Origin: Alentia gelatinosa
Lineage: Eukaryota > Annelida > Polychaeta > Phyllodocida > Polynoidae
Assembly (NCBI GenBank): GCA_950022655.1
Contig: OX465584.1
Span: forward strand, 26,385,469-26,449,468
Direction: 5' to 3'
DNA: 64,000 nt
This document shows positions 43,601 to 55,445 of this stretch, one piece after another. Both the position numbers and the translations under genes were made by a program. The notes below the pieces were generated by a model, which was not told the origin of the DNA, made no database searches, and was given only the letters and a program-made list of their open reading frames with translations. Each line of letters opens with the position of its first letter. Within the stretch, counting starts at the first letter, position 1.

Positions 43601-46600
43601 CCGATGGACAGCCCGTCGATGAAGTTGTGCAGCCCGTCGCCGAAGATGACCATCCAGGCCACGCTGCGGATGTCCCTCAGGTTGGCGCCGTGACTGTGGC
43701 CGTGGTGCTGCGGGCTTGACTGCGTGCTGTGACCATTCGTCATCTGTAAAACATACACAAGATAGAGCATTACTTACGGCCTTGCACAGTCGGTGGGTTG
43801 TGTGAGTGTGTGTGTGTGTGTGTGTGTATGGGGGGGGGGGGGGCGGGGGCGGTGTAGTTCAAAGGAAAGCTAACACATTTATGGACCAAATATTTCATGC
43901 ACTTCAGCAAGGATCGAGGGGGGGGGGGGGGGGCGCTATTTTTTCTCCTACGAATTACATGGGAATGCATTTTTTGTCTCTTACAACAAGGGGGGGGGGG
44001 ATTTTCAGGATTTCCGAGACAGGGCAAACTTTTTATAATTTCCAAGCGGAGAGAGATATCATAACGCGTCCATAACAGCAAAGGTCATGGTCCGTCAAGG
44101 ACAGCAATATAGACGCTATGCCGTAAGAATGACAACACCGTACTTCGGCTATACCTCGTGCCACCAACACAGCCTGGTTCAGCAGACAAACTGTAGTTAT
44201 GGACATTTGTGCTGCCCTACTTGGCGCCATTTCACTGTATTAGACACACATCAGCAATTTTCCTCAGGAACGTTGTGAATGTGATGGGATGCATCCAGCA
44301 GAAGTCTGTTGCAGTAAGAAAAAATATGGGAATATTCATCATGAGGAATTTGTTGCCTCAGAGAGACCGAGAAAACGTGGAAAATATGGGGTGCGGTTCA
44401 GAGTTTTTTTGTTTGTTTTTTTTATCGAATTTTATTAGGGTATTTTTTTACAATATTGCCAAGCTCGGCGAGTCGCCGCTCTTCCGCCTGGTCCCTCTAC
44501 AATTGAGACGCTAACAGGTGTTCGATAGGAAATAGACAATGAACATATACACAGAATGCGAACATCTCAGGTTTGACAGTTTTGACAATATTATGCGTAT
44601 GATTGGTGTGTAAATAAGCAGTATGCAGAGTCTTTGGTAAGGTTAAAACCAGTGGTTTATTGGAATGAGCGGGGCTCAATTAATATCATCTTTGTTTTAC
44701 ACAAGGGAAAATAATTTGATATAGTGAAAGTGAAAACATGGACTTCCATGGAAAAGGGGAAAACTGCCATCGTTGTTTTTTAAATATTTTTTCGGTTCCT
44801 CCATTTCCATGGAGTTGCCTTGCAACACTCCAGTTTTCGGATGTTGGAAACAATTTTTTTTCCACAGGGTGTTCGTGCGTGATAGCATGTGGACCTGCTG
44901 CCTCGTTCATCAACAAAACTGCCATCATTGGTCCAGATAGAAGGTAATTCAGTCATCACTTGGCGGTCACGTGACAGATAGTGCACACTCTGATTGGCTG
45001 ACAGTCGCTAGCACCGCACTCTCCCGTTAGCCAAACGGTAGTACTGTCAAGCAGAATGGAAACCATAGATGGGGCTACCACTAAGTATATCTCACTTATG
45101 GAACACAAAAACTCTTCAACCTGCTTAGAATTAGCATATCTGAAATATTGGCGTTTGGGACGGACTTGTCACAAATAGGCAGATTGGGACAGAGATTTAG
45201 CCAGTGGTTCAGAATCTCAGCACGGAGAGTGCAGGCGCTGGTATCAGGGTTAAAAAAAGGATCCGGATACATTTAATCATCATGACTTCCTTCTGCATAT
45301 TATTCCACATACGGACAACCATGTAATGATATGTGTCCTCATCTGTTGTCTGGAGTGATATAATAATAACTGAGGTCTGCCGGGGTTTAAGTAATTGACC
45401 TCAGTCACCTCTATGGAATTATGTATGCATCTAATGGTGTTGGGTGTGAAGGGAATAGAACGAATTTCCGATTACATATCACATCAGCGTGAGAAAAGGG
45501 GAGGGAAAAAAGAAAACAGCCACTTGTTTTTCCCCATTTTCCACATGAGTAGAGTATAGTCAGAAGGTCTTATATCAGCTGTGTGTCACCCACTGATATA
45601 TGTCACCAAGCAGGCAGTGTGTCACCCACTGGAATGTGTCACCCACAAGACAGTGTGTTACCTACTCGAACATGCACCACTGGAATGTGCACTCTTTAAG
45701 AATTAAAAGGCTCTCCTCAACGCGTTTATCGTAGCAGACGACATTTGTCTGAGAAATAATCAACGACCCGCCAAACGAGACAGCAGGAATGGGGTCGTGT
45801 TCACCGTCTGGTGACTCCCGCCTCAACGTTCACGTCAGCCTCTGACCTGTCGGGCACTAGTGTTTACATGACATATTATGTGACCCATCACGAGACCGGG
45901 GGACGCAGCCGACGGCTCGGTGCTGCGTGTAATCGTCATTATAATGGTGCTCTTGTTTTGACATCAGTAGTTGTGAAGTTTCTCTAATGAGCTCCCTCCT
46001 GTCGAAACTATCACTGACTTACATTCAGTCATCAGGATCGTGTCCTTCCAAGAGCTATATGTGTACATGCGCATTTAACAACTTTTGTATTATCCCATAT
46101 TCTCAAGGTTACATGCATGACTGAGCTGAACAAACCGGTGGGGAGGAGTAGCTATTAGAATACATTGAAGGAGACGATGTTATTTATTTCATCTATGGTA
46201 AAGACTCCGGAAATGAGCGTGCATCATAACATGTATACACTCAGTTACCTGGACACCACAATGTAGACACCATAATATAGACACCGCACTGTAGACACCG
46301 TAACATAGACACAACGTCATCACTAGTGTACATGCCATAACATAGACATAACACAAGAAACCATAACATAGGCATCATAATGTAGACACTGTAACACAGA
46401 CACAACAATGTCAACACTAGTGTGGACACAACACAGACACCACAATATTGACACCACAACATTGACACTACAGGGCAGACACCACAATATGGAGACCATA
46501 ATTTAGACACCGCAACATAGAAACCACGACATAGACACCGCGACATAGACACCACGACATAGACACCACATTGTGGATGATACAGGCAGATATCACAAGA

Positions 46601-49600
46601 AGGTAGCAGCTCATAAAGGGGGGTATCACACAGACACTATCTCTTCTAAGAACATCTTTGATTGATGAGAGGTGGGTGGGCCTCTCACTCAAGCCCCCAA
46701 TGGATGTGCTACATACCTGAACATTGGAGTCGCTAACGGCGACAGCATTGGTATGATCCATGAGTCGTGCTGAAGACGAGTCCTTATGCAGCAGACAGTC
46801 TGACTTCTTGTCTTTACAACCCTGTATCAGATGAGCAACATCATCATACACCTCCCACTGTACGAGTATCACACACCGAGATCACACACCTCCCACTGTA
46901 CGAGTATCACACACTAACATCACACACCTCCCACTGTACGAGTACCACACACCGAGATCACATGCCTCTCCCTGTACGAGTATCACACACCAACATCACA
47001 CACCTCCCACTGTACGAGTACCACACACCGACATCACACACCTCTCCCTGTACGAGTATCACACACCAACATCACACACCTCCCACTATATGAGTACCAC
47101 ACACCGACATCACACACCTCTCCCTGTACGAGTATCACACACCGAGATCACACACCTCCCACTATACGAGTATCACACACCAACATCACACACCTCCCAC
47201 TGTACGAGTACCACACACCGAGATCACATGCCTCTCCCTGTATGAGTATCACACACCTCTCACTGTACGAGTATCACACACCGACATCACACACCTCTCA
47301 TTATACGAGTAACACACACCGACATCACACACCTCCCACTATACGAGTATCACACACCAACATCATACACCTCCCACTGTACGAGTACCACACACAGACA
47401 TCACATGCCTCTCACTGTATGAGTATCACACACCGACATCACACACCTCTCACTGTACAAGTATCACACACTGACATCACACACCTCTCACTGTACAAGT
47501 ATCACACACCGACATCACACACCTCCCACTATACGAATATCCAAACCAACATCATACACCTCGCACTATACGAGCATCACACACCAACATCACACACCTC
47601 TCCCTGTACGAGTATCACACACTATCATCTCACATCTCTCCCTTCATGAGCATCACACATCAACATCATCACACACCTCTCACTGTACGAGTACCACAAA
47701 CCAACATCTCACACTTCTCCCTGTATGAGTACCACAGACCGACATCTCACACCTCTCCCTTTATGAGTACCACAGACCAACATCTCAAACCTCTCACTCT
47801 ACAAATACCACACACCAACATCTTGGACCTGTGACTTTTTATAAGTATCACAAACTAACATTTCAAGGCTTTCACTTCACAAGGATCACACAGCATCATC
47901 ACACACCTCTCATTATACGAGCATTAAACACCAACATCTGGGACCTCCCTATGTATGAGTATCATACACCAACACCTCAGGGCTTTGACTCCACGAGTAT
48001 TATATGACATATAGAATACTGGTCATTCTGAAAATAATTCAACCCCAGTTCATTCTGATGCCTAAGGAAACAGACAAAATGGTATCACAGATGGGCCACT
48101 TTTCTTTATAATTTAACCTGCAATGCGCATTGATTGACAATCTACAATCATTATATAACAAGAGGACCGGCCTCAACGATCAGTAGAGATTTGAAGAATC
48201 TTCACGGACATCTTAAATAGTTTAGAAGTTATGAGAGGTATATTTTGTTTATGGCAGATGAATGTGTCAGTTTTCATTACTGCCTGACAAGGGAGAGATC
48301 CATGCAGGTACCACCTGATGCTTATTCATAAGTCACGATTTTATTCATTTCGATCATCTTTATATATAATATCAATGTTGGAAATCATAGATGTACAATT
48401 TGACTTGTCCGAAGCAGTGAATGACATGTCTAACATCACGAAAGCCCCACCCCCTCCCTTGAGCTACAGTGCAGCAGAGTAGGGACATTAGACTATGGAG
48501 TCAGATTAGATTAGATACATGTCAGATAAACAAAGATGAACGTGAGGTCTGGGAAAATAGTGGCAACATTTCCAAACCCTGTTTATCTCCACTTCGATCA
48601 TATATATGATTATAATCTAATGCACCATGAAAAGGAAAATCTGGTTTCCAGATTGACAATAATAAATATCATGTTACTTACACTGCATGGCAACTCGTTT
48701 GGTACCGGTTTAAATGACATGTTCATCGACTCTTCCAGGTGGACCGAGTGCGTGGGCACCGACGCGATGGGCATATCCTGCATCTCCTCTTTTTCTTTCG
48801 GATTCTGGAAAACAAAACATCCATCAGAAAATGAGATCGTCAATTTGCGTCACAGATCTCCTTTAGAGTTGTCGATATTTCTCAATAACATTGTTGTTAG
48901 CCAAACCAAATAAGGAATACAATAAATATAAATTCCCCAAGATAAAAGGCATAATTTTTAAAATGAGAAGAATGCAACACATACTAAAGATCGTCTTTTT
49001 TAAATGAAGATGAAGAATAATTGTCTGTGGCTTCTCAGGGTACTAAATAGCTCGATCGAGAATTATGAAAAAGTGATATCACCTTAAACACAAATCTTAT
49101 TAAGCAGGGAATAAATTTATGCCGTATTTCTAGGGCAAGTCAAACTATTGTCGCGTTCTTAACTATTGGGCTTAATAGAGTGGAAAGATGTTGATTTTGT
49201 TAACACCAAACACAAACCCATAGCATGTGAGTCTCTGTTTTATTGATCATTTAATATGGTACATTTTTTTCAGGAATTAGCCTAGAAAAATAGAAAGATG
49301 TATCCTCTGCTCAAAAGAGAAAATAGAGATTATATGACTATTCTGACGCAATCATTATTAGTAAACTACATGTAACTATTTCATGATTAACCCTCTTCTG
49401 GTGAGACTGCCTTTATGCAGTCTGTCAACGGTGGAGGAGATGGCAAAAATGCATTTCGGCGGACTTGACAAATTCAGAAATATTTAAATAAATACAGGGA
49501 AAACAAATGCATTTGTAATGAATATGGAAAAATTGTATAAAAGCCAATATTGTTTTAGGGGAAAAGACCTTTTTGTGGCAGAGATGAGTTTCTTAAGCTC

Positions 49601-52600
49601 ACGTGACAAGCGAGATCCTAGTGAATAGGTTACCTGAAGGCATTCTCGCCTCTCCCCAGACATGCTGCAGGGACACACTCGCCCCTGTAGCTACTGCTAC
49701 CTAACAATCTGCCATAATATCACAAAGTTGGTAGATGTGTATTGGAGATGAGACTAACATTCACATCTCTGTAGCTCCGCTTAGGGCACTGATCCACCAG
49801 GATGCATGTTCTAAGCTAATCCCGCCCGGCTTGTTGATTTGCTCGGTTGTGATGAATCGTGTAAGCATGTATACCTTGCTGGATCACTCCAGTGGAAGAG
49901 CCCCAGATACGCGATAATAGGGTCACGCAGACAGGGGTAAACACAAAACCAGATCTTACAAGATTTAGAATGATCCAGCATGATACAGCCAGGAATTGCA
50001 AGATATGTCCCGACCCTGCTCGCCAAAACAATTGGGTTGGTCAAACCAGCACTTAGATAAACCACTCAGTTCATCGTCAAATCCGGCCTACCTGGTGGAA
50101 CACACCTTTTACTGACAGACGTTGTGGGGTTAACCTGGTGAGGACATTTCATTATTCATTTTCCTAAACTGTGTGTCTGTCACGTAAACTCTGGCCGCAT
50201 AAGGGACAAAATAAACGAGGCTATGTTTAAACATCTAAAAAAAAATTGCATAAGGGTGTAATTTAAGTGAAAATGATGTAGAAATAAATGATGTGTATAT
50301 AGAAGGATCTAACAGATCCGAAACATGTCGGTAATCAAACAGAAATGATTGCCTTGTTATCATTCTTAAGGAACTAGCCCATCTCCGAGTTAGTGGGGAT
50401 ATTTTCTCCAATATCTTTATAAAATAAATCATATGTTGCCTATAAATACATGGTCCATATACATATACTACATTGTGCACACACAGATATATATACATAT
50501 ATATACATATGAATAAAGTGTTAGTTAACATTTCTGGCGGAGATGAACTCGCTGTACAAACAGAGCAGCTCGTGTTGTGAAACCCTGCGTGAAAAGAGGG
50601 CGACCAGGACGGGTCTCGCCTTCAAAACAAACACGCCGCTCACTTCTTGTGAACCACCAACAAAAACAAGCCTCATCCGTCCGAAAATCGCTACCGTAGA
50701 AGAACACGTAGAAGAATTAAATTCCGTGGCAAACTTTGATTTAAGGCAAAACTTTGAAAAACAATTAAATGAAGAGATGAAAAGAGCATTTAGTAAACTT
50801 AGTTTAAAAAAAGACTGCAAGCTCTGCCTGACCTCGTTCTCCAAAAACAATTTTGACTGTAGACTTACTTATCTATATATATATATTGTAAAACAGACCT
50901 TGTACATCTCATCAACCTCATTCTTTCATAATATTTTGTGTCGGTTTTTTCTCTCACGTAGACTCTCCTCCTCTTATTTTATTTTATCAAGCTACTCGAT
51001 TATAGATAGCGATATAGCTATCACGTCAGTTGCTATCTCTTGATGCTGGAAATGCTTGTGGTTTAACGTCCCAAGGGACTGCTGGAGATGAACTAATAAT
51101 AGAAGGCTGTCCTCGAGACAAAGTATATGCAATAAAAAAAAATCCGGATGTATATATGTCAGATGTTCAATCACAGTGACACCTGTTTCTTCTCCGTTTT
51201 GTCATTTATTGTCACTTACCGAAACACAATCTTACTTCCTTCGATTTTTAAGGCAGCATCGGTTGTATCAGGAAGGCCCTAGCCGCGTAGTTACAATCGT
51301 AGAAATTCCATGAATATGATAACCATTTCCCGCAGTCGCAACGATAAAGCTTTAGGAGATCCCAGGGACAATAATAGCTGACACAGATAGGATCAGGGAT
51401 CACTTCACAATCTTGCATATACCATCCTTTGAAAACAGAAATGGGCCATTTTGAATGTTGACACAGACAAGGTGAGTTTTTATGTTTGGACATAGCAGCA
51501 GAAAAACAACTCTGGTATTTTATATTCCCAATACAAACAGTGTCATAGCCGCAAGAACATCCATGTTGACATTCATGTCCATAACTGTGTGTGGTGTGGT
51601 AAATGGATAACCGCCATGTGGTTGACATGGAAACCCATACATACCTTTATTTTGTGTGAGAAGTTACTAGGTGGTAGGTACCTGGTAAGTATCAAAACCC
51701 CCAGCTGTAGTTAATTAGTGTACCCAAGAAGCGAAGCAAAAGTTGTGACTCTTAGTTTTCATGGACAAAAAACTCGATAAACTGTCACATGGAACTCCCA
51801 GAACAGTGGTGACCTCTGACAACTGAGTTTAAGTTGGCGCCATACCGACTTCTCATGTCATCTAACACGACAAAATAATCAGCACAATGCGAGCGAATGA
51901 CCTGAAACCCAGCGTCAAATGGTACACTCACAGTTAAACTGGCTTCCGACCTTGTCTCCTATGCCTCCCCCAACCCCTCCACCTACTCCACCCCTCCACG
52001 TCAGGATACATTCCTGGGCCTGTCAGGCGTTCGGGAAAGTCCAAATGTTGCAAAGAAGTTGTTCCTTCTTTATTATATCCATAATCAAAGTCTTGAGCAA
52101 GTCTAACTCACAGTGTCTGAGAACCAGATCACGAGCGGTCAGTAAGTATAAAACCCAATGATCACCAATTCTACCTCCAAGTGCTGAATGCTTATAATGT
52201 TCTTCTATGATACACGTTCAGGTATTCCGAGTTCCCCACAAGTTAGTTCATAAAGCTAACACCAGAACTCAGCTACATCAACTCGCCCCCTCCCAGGGGT
52301 TGCTCTGAGTGCCCGTATGCTAATTCCCCACGGAAAATAATGCAGTCCAATAACTTTTGATATAATCTACGAATCATATCTATCCTCATATGTAAATTCC
52401 TTTCAATTCAAAATGCAATAAGAGACGATTTCCACCAAACGCTTGTCAATAAAGCTGTTAATGCAGTAACCCGCCCGTCTACCGGCACCGTTTTGTGTAT
52501 TAGGGCTGGCCTATGGTTAAATACTAGATGGGGGATACTAGATTATGTTGCATTCTCATTTTATCTTCTATAACTTACCATCTCTTAATTGAAGTGACAC

Positions 52601-54997
52601 TCCTATTGTACGGAGCGCCATATTAAGAGGGATAGGAAATGGCTGTACAATGTACTTAAGCAGTCTGCTAGAAACCACATACCAGTGCATATAGTACAGG
52701 TCATGTATTGCTTAACCTTAAATTCAAACCGAAAAGGTGCCATCAGTATATTTCAACATCTTACCACGTAAGACTGACTATCAGCGCATATAACATTTTG
52801 ACACTATTTTGGGGTGATCAGAAGTGTATTCCACCTTGAATGTCTTGAATTAAATATTGATAGAAAATGTATCATAATAATTTTGAAGATAAAAGGCCTA
52901 TAGGTTATAAGAGAGTTTTAGTATTAGATGATCATGAAAGATGATATCATTTCTATGTTAGGACTGGAAGTTCACATGGGTCAAGGGAATCTGTTACAGA
53001 AGCCAGTGGTAAAGTGGAGACATAAAGTGTGTTACGAGTTCCAAGAGTTGAATCACCTCAGGTTTATAAATGATCTCCTTGACGGAGATAAGGTCATCGC
53101 CTTCTTCCTTATTCTGAAAAAAAGGTACGCAACGCAAATATATAACAAAGGTCCGGTTCTGACTTGATGGCTTACAAGAAAAAACTATGTAACAGAACTT
53201 GATCTTGCCTGAGGGCTTAGAAAACAAACAGTAAATAGATGTTCCCATGAACCTTAAGCACTTATTGTGCCTAGAATTTGGTTTTGACTGAGGGCCTATA
53301 TGCTTTTGGGGCTACCTCGAGAGAGTTTGAACCCTTCTTTACACCTGATGATGATTTCATCAATGATCACACACTCTTATTTCTTGGTGATGAATCCAGG
53401 GTAAACGTGACAATGTTGAATGAAACTTTAAACAGATTTGTAGTAGTCAGAGTTATATTGTTTACTTGTTTGTCACGGGCAACATTGCAGTGTAGAAAGA
53501 GCATTTTGAAATTAAAATGGTAGCATGGGAAGGAATTTGGGGTGACTACTAGTGTGGACAACGTTCAGAGCAGGGATCAATAGATGCAGTGGGTAGGAGA
53601 GTAGTAAACTGAGATCATTCAGATACAAGTACCTCCAACCTGCTAGTGGAAAGATAAAAAAAATCCACTTCTTGACTTGGTAACTTTAATGACACTGAAT
53701 TTATGCATATCACAAAATGGCTAACGTTTCTTCATCGTCTCAAAATATATACTGTTACCAAAATATAATCAAGCGTGTGGAGTAATTTCTTGCTCCAACA
53801 CAATTCAACCACAAAGAAGTCGTAGTATATTTTGTGAGAATTAGGTAAAATGACGTGACACGAATGACAAGGAAAAATGCTAAGTATATAACAATCAACT
53901 AATATTGAATATAACTACTATGGACATGGACATTCCGTACAGATTTAAACAGCTATTTAGATTTACATCGCATGATGGTTCATGTTGCAGATGGTGACAT
54001 GGTGCACAGTTAAGATCGGGGATGTGTTCAATTACCTGTCTCCTTTTCATGATCATCTTAAGTAGGCGCTCTACGAGGAAGAAGAGGTAAATTCCACCGA
54101 CTATAGCCAGACATCTCCAGATGTAGTAGTCAGCGTATGGACTTTCTGGGGAGGTCATCTCAAAACTCTGATAGAAGATAAAACACATCCAGTGTGACTT
54201 TCCAGAGAAGTAACATTTCCAGTAATTACTCTTGAGATGTTACCTGTATAATATTCATACATAAAGTAGTTCACGGAGCTCTTTTTGTTAAATGGATAAA
54301 CCACCTTCACACACTTAGTCTCTACATGTGTGTACAGATAAAGTCTCTACATGTATGTACAGATAAACTGTCACATCACAGAAACTTTTTGCATAGCATT
54401 TCACATAGGATCCTGGGGTGAAATTACTCCCACCACATATTAGTAACTACATGTACAAGTAAATTGAATCTGAAATACAATTCTAGTGAATATTTGAAGA
54501 AAATCACCAGATGAAGCACAAATAATGTAGTGAAAATAATTGTGCAAAACGTTGTGATCCTTCGATACTACCAATCACCTGCTTATTTGTATTACTTGGT
54601 TTAGATAACATCAACTTTAAGAGAATTTCTGTGCCTATTTTTTTGTGATTCTACACTTCTTGGTCATTTTAAAGAAAATCTTTGATAGAAAACATGTTAT
54701 ACCAGAGTCAAAACGCCTTTATCTATTTACATCCATAAATTTCAATAGACGGGTTTAGTATGACTTTAAAACTGTAAAAAGACACGTCAGTATGAAAAAT
54801 TATAAAAGAGATGAAGATGGGGTTTACCTCTGGTATAAGAAAGAGGACTCCACTGCCAGTAAGTGTGCCAACAGCAAGTGCCACCATGAAGAGCAGCATG
54901 TTCTTGTAGAAGCTGCGCCGCATCAGTGGCAGGAAAAACATCCCCATCAAGGCACACAGGTTGATGAGAGTGACACACAGGAACCCATAGCCCCAAA
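40443..54997 (-). CDS. SLC39A8/14-like: ZIP8/ZIP14-type metal-ion transporter, 3' part (eight exons)
   Basis: Spliced coding sequence: 54997-54828, 54167-54036, 53113-53057, 48804-48682, 46821-46717, 43743-43521, 42802-42615, 40604-40443. All introns are GT-AG and phases fit, giving about 386 residues from TM1 to the stop. ZIP proteins move Zn, and for ZIP8/14 also Mn and Fe, into the cytosol. Visible marks: WGYGFLCVT at TM1, [10 protein letters not shown] in TM4, [10 protein letters not shown] in TM5 (Glu in place of the first His, the ZIP8/ZIP14 signature within the LIV-1 family), a His-rich HHGHSHG loop before TM4, and [11 protein letters not shown] in TM8. The N-terminal ectodomain exon(s), including a CPAL-type motif, were not found. 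ZIP8 against ZIP14 cannot be decided, as invertebrates often have one or several co-orthologues. Confidence 0.9.
41390..42525 (-). repeat. Interspersed repeat R1, copy 2 (in last ZIP intron)
   Basis: Reverse-orientation copy of 3688-4960. Carries CAAATGAGGCATATCATAT, CTTCCTAGCACCTACTGT, poly-C at 42081-42100 and 41883-41894, and the GTAGGCTATAGCCATAACCT block. It fills most of the last intron of the transporter gene. Confidence 0.8.
42615..42802 (-). CDS. SLC39A8/14-like: ZIP exon g: TM5 end, TM6, TM7
   Basis: Completes [11 protein letters not shown] of TM5, then [19 protein letters not shown] (TM6) and [18 protein letters not shown] (TM7). It starts after TGGCAG and ends ATG|GTAGGC. GC-rich third positions. 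Confidence 0.95.
43521..43743 (-). CDS. SLC39A8/14-like: ZIP exon f: His-rich loop, TM4, start of TM5
   Basis: Phase 0 start, phase 1 end. Encodes HHGHSHG, then TM4 with [20 protein letters not shown] and TM5 start [12 protein letters not shown]. The conserved H, N and D of HNFIDG and the E, E and H of EELPHE are the expected intramembrane metal site residues. The third codon position is strongly GC-rich, unlike exons a-e. Confidence 0.95.
43803..44000. repeat. (GT)n microsatellite and three poly-G runs
   Basis: GT repeat at about 43803-43828, then G runs at 43830-43843, 43918-43933 and 43990-44000, close upstream of exon f on the gene strand. Confidence 0.9.
44290..44990. repeat. Dispersed repeat R2, copy 1
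   Basis: TTGCCTCAGAGAGACCGAGA, then GGACTTCCATGGAAAAGGGG and AACTGCCATCGTTG, recur as related text at 61793-62010 in the same order with deletions. Confidence 0.5.
44991..46250. other. Intronic, unassigned
   Basis: Intron between ZIP exons e and f. A cluster of GTGTGTCACCCACT words at 45580-45660 is a small degenerate repeat. Nothing else recognised. Confidence 0.4.
46252..46575. repeat. 14-bp minisatellite
   Basis: GACACCACAATGTA-type units of 14 bp, about 23 units with diverged members. In the ZIP intron, just downstream of exon e. Confidence 0.9.
46717..46821 (-). CDS. SLC39A8/14-like: ZIP exon e: loop segment
   Basis: 35 codons, phase 0, starting [14 protein letters not shown] after GATACAG and ending SDSNVQ before GTATGT. 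A cysteine- and lysine-bearing loop. A 38-bp minisatellite begins about 30 bp upstream of its acceptor, and a 14-bp minisatellite lies about 140 bp past its donor. Confidence 0.65.
46853..48010. repeat. 38-bp minisatellite
   Basis: Units with TACGAGTATCACACACCGAG, the next start 38 bp on (46861, 46899), for about 25-30 units, degenerating past 47700. It begins some 30 bp upstream of the acceptor of ZIP exon e, so it occupies the 3' end of that intron. The + strand frame of about 135 residues over it is a by-product of the repeat. Confidence 0.95.
48011..49780. other. Intronic, unassigned apart from ZIP exon d
   Basis: Apart from exon d (48804-48682), no coding or repeat signal recognised. 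Confidence 0.4.
48682..48804 (-). CDS. SLC39A8/14-like: ZIP exon d: loop segment
   Basis: 41 codons, phase 0, starting [12 protein letters not shown] after TTTTCCAG and ending ELPCS before the strong donor GTAAGT. It encodes acidic then neutral loop sequence between TM3 and TM4. Supported by splice signals and frame. Confidence 0.65.
49788..50105. repeat. Foldback-like GC-rich repeat
   Basis: TGATCCACCAGG near 49791 is opposed by CCTGGTGGAACACACC near 50090, with CCAGTGGAAGAGCCCC between. The words are shared with 520, 1470-1560, 32995 and 33080, suggesting one family with inverted ends. Confidence 0.45.
50543..50862 (+). other. Unrecognised ORF, start of a 166-residue frame
   Basis: The first ~105 residues have ordinary protein composition, including the amphipathic stretch [20 protein letters not shown] and a Lys-rich segment ending KKDCKLC; after 50862 the frame becomes low-complexity and AT-rich and is probably not coding. 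It lies on the + strand inside the 4.25-kb intron between ZIP exons c and d. Other frames are open too. No family recognised. Confidence 0.25.
51248..51628 (-). other. Cysteine-rich ORF in a ZIP intron, unrecognised
   Basis: The 126-residue frame has 13 cysteines in about 100 residues ([29 protein letters not shown]), with tyrosine and tryptophan between them and a clean stop. This spacing looks like a disulphide-bonded extracellular domain. A possible acceptor ACACACAG lies just before the SYGHEC codons, so it may be a terminal exon rather than a gene with its own start; no signal peptide is seen at the Met. It is on the same strand as the transporter, within the c-d intron, with no family identified. 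Confidence 0.35.
51640..53050. other. Intronic, unassigned
   Basis: No recognised gene or repeat. A CCTCCCCCAACCCCTCCACC stretch near 51962 is low complexity. Confidence 0.4.
53057..53113 (-). CDS. SLC39A8/14-like: ZIP exon c: loop segment
   Basis: A 19-codon exon ([19 protein letters not shown]) between TTCTGAAT-type acceptor text (TTCAG) and GAG|GTGATT. Phase 0 at both ends, so it could be skipped without a frameshift. The loop between TM3 and TM4 varies in the family, so support comes from the splice sites and phase rather than similarity. Confidence 0.6.
54036..54167 (-). CDS. SLC39A8/14-like: ZIP exon b: TM3
   Basis: 44 codons, phase 0 at both ends. [20 protein letters not shown] forms TM3, followed by the basic stretch [10 protein letters not shown] at the start of the cytosolic loop. 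The donor is CAG|GTAATT. Confidence 0.88.
54828..54997 (-). CDS. SLC39A8/14-like: ZIP exon a: TM1-TM2
   Basis: Begins in phase 1 after TTTTGCAG. Encodes [18 protein letters not shown] (TM1) and [18 protein letters not shown] (TM2), ending FLIPE before the donor GTAAAC. The family text LIPEAFGF would continue in the next exon. The phase shows at least one more coding exon upstream. Confidence 0.9.
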
Positions 54998-55071
54998 CTG
55001 CAAAATAAACGGGTTCATCATCAGTCGACTACTAAATTAGGATAAAAACAACTGGCAAATACTCAGTCAAC

Positions 55072-55294
55072 GGGGGAGGGGAGGGGAGGGGGGGGAGGGG
55101 GGGAGGGGAGGGGAGGGGAGGGGAGGGGAGGGGAGGGAGGGGAGGGGGAGGGGGAGGGAGGGAGGGAGGGAGGGAGGGAGGGAGGGAGGGAGGGAGGGAG
55201 GGAGGGAGGGAGGGAGGGAGGGAGGGAGGGAGGGAGGGAGGGAGGGAGGGAGGGAGGGAGGGAGGGAGGGAGGGAGGGAGGGAGGGAGGGAGGG
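55072..55294. repeat. (GGGA)n microsatellite
   Basis: GAGGG-type units then uninterrupted GGGA tetranucleotides; about 75 bp upstream of ZIP exon a on the gene strand. The minus-strand frame rich in LPPSLPPS is a by-product. Confidence 0.98.
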
Positions 55295-55319
55295 ATGAAT
55301 AGGGAAGGACCTGCATTGA

Positions 55320-55445
55320 TTGGATATTTAAAGCCCTACTCCTCTGTGAACTCTGCAGTTCATGGATGAGTGCACACATATATTTAGCAACCTGAGGGCG
55401 TTTTCAGGTGCCTCATGGGGATAGTTTCATGGATGAGTGCACACA
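55320..55445. repeat. Short repeat shared with 41510-41570
   Basis: CTCTGTGAACTCTGCAG(T/G)TCATGGAT(G/C)AGTGCACACA is present at both sites; a second CATGGATGAGTGCACACA follows at 55431. Confidence 0.6.

Noticed and set aside
46767..47834. His/Thr-rich + strand ORFs (108 and 135 residues)
   Set aside because: Translations of the 38-bp minisatellite, opposite to the ZIP gene.
55032..55379. LPPSLPPS-type 115-residue ORF
   Set aside because: Translation of the (GGGA)n microsatellite.
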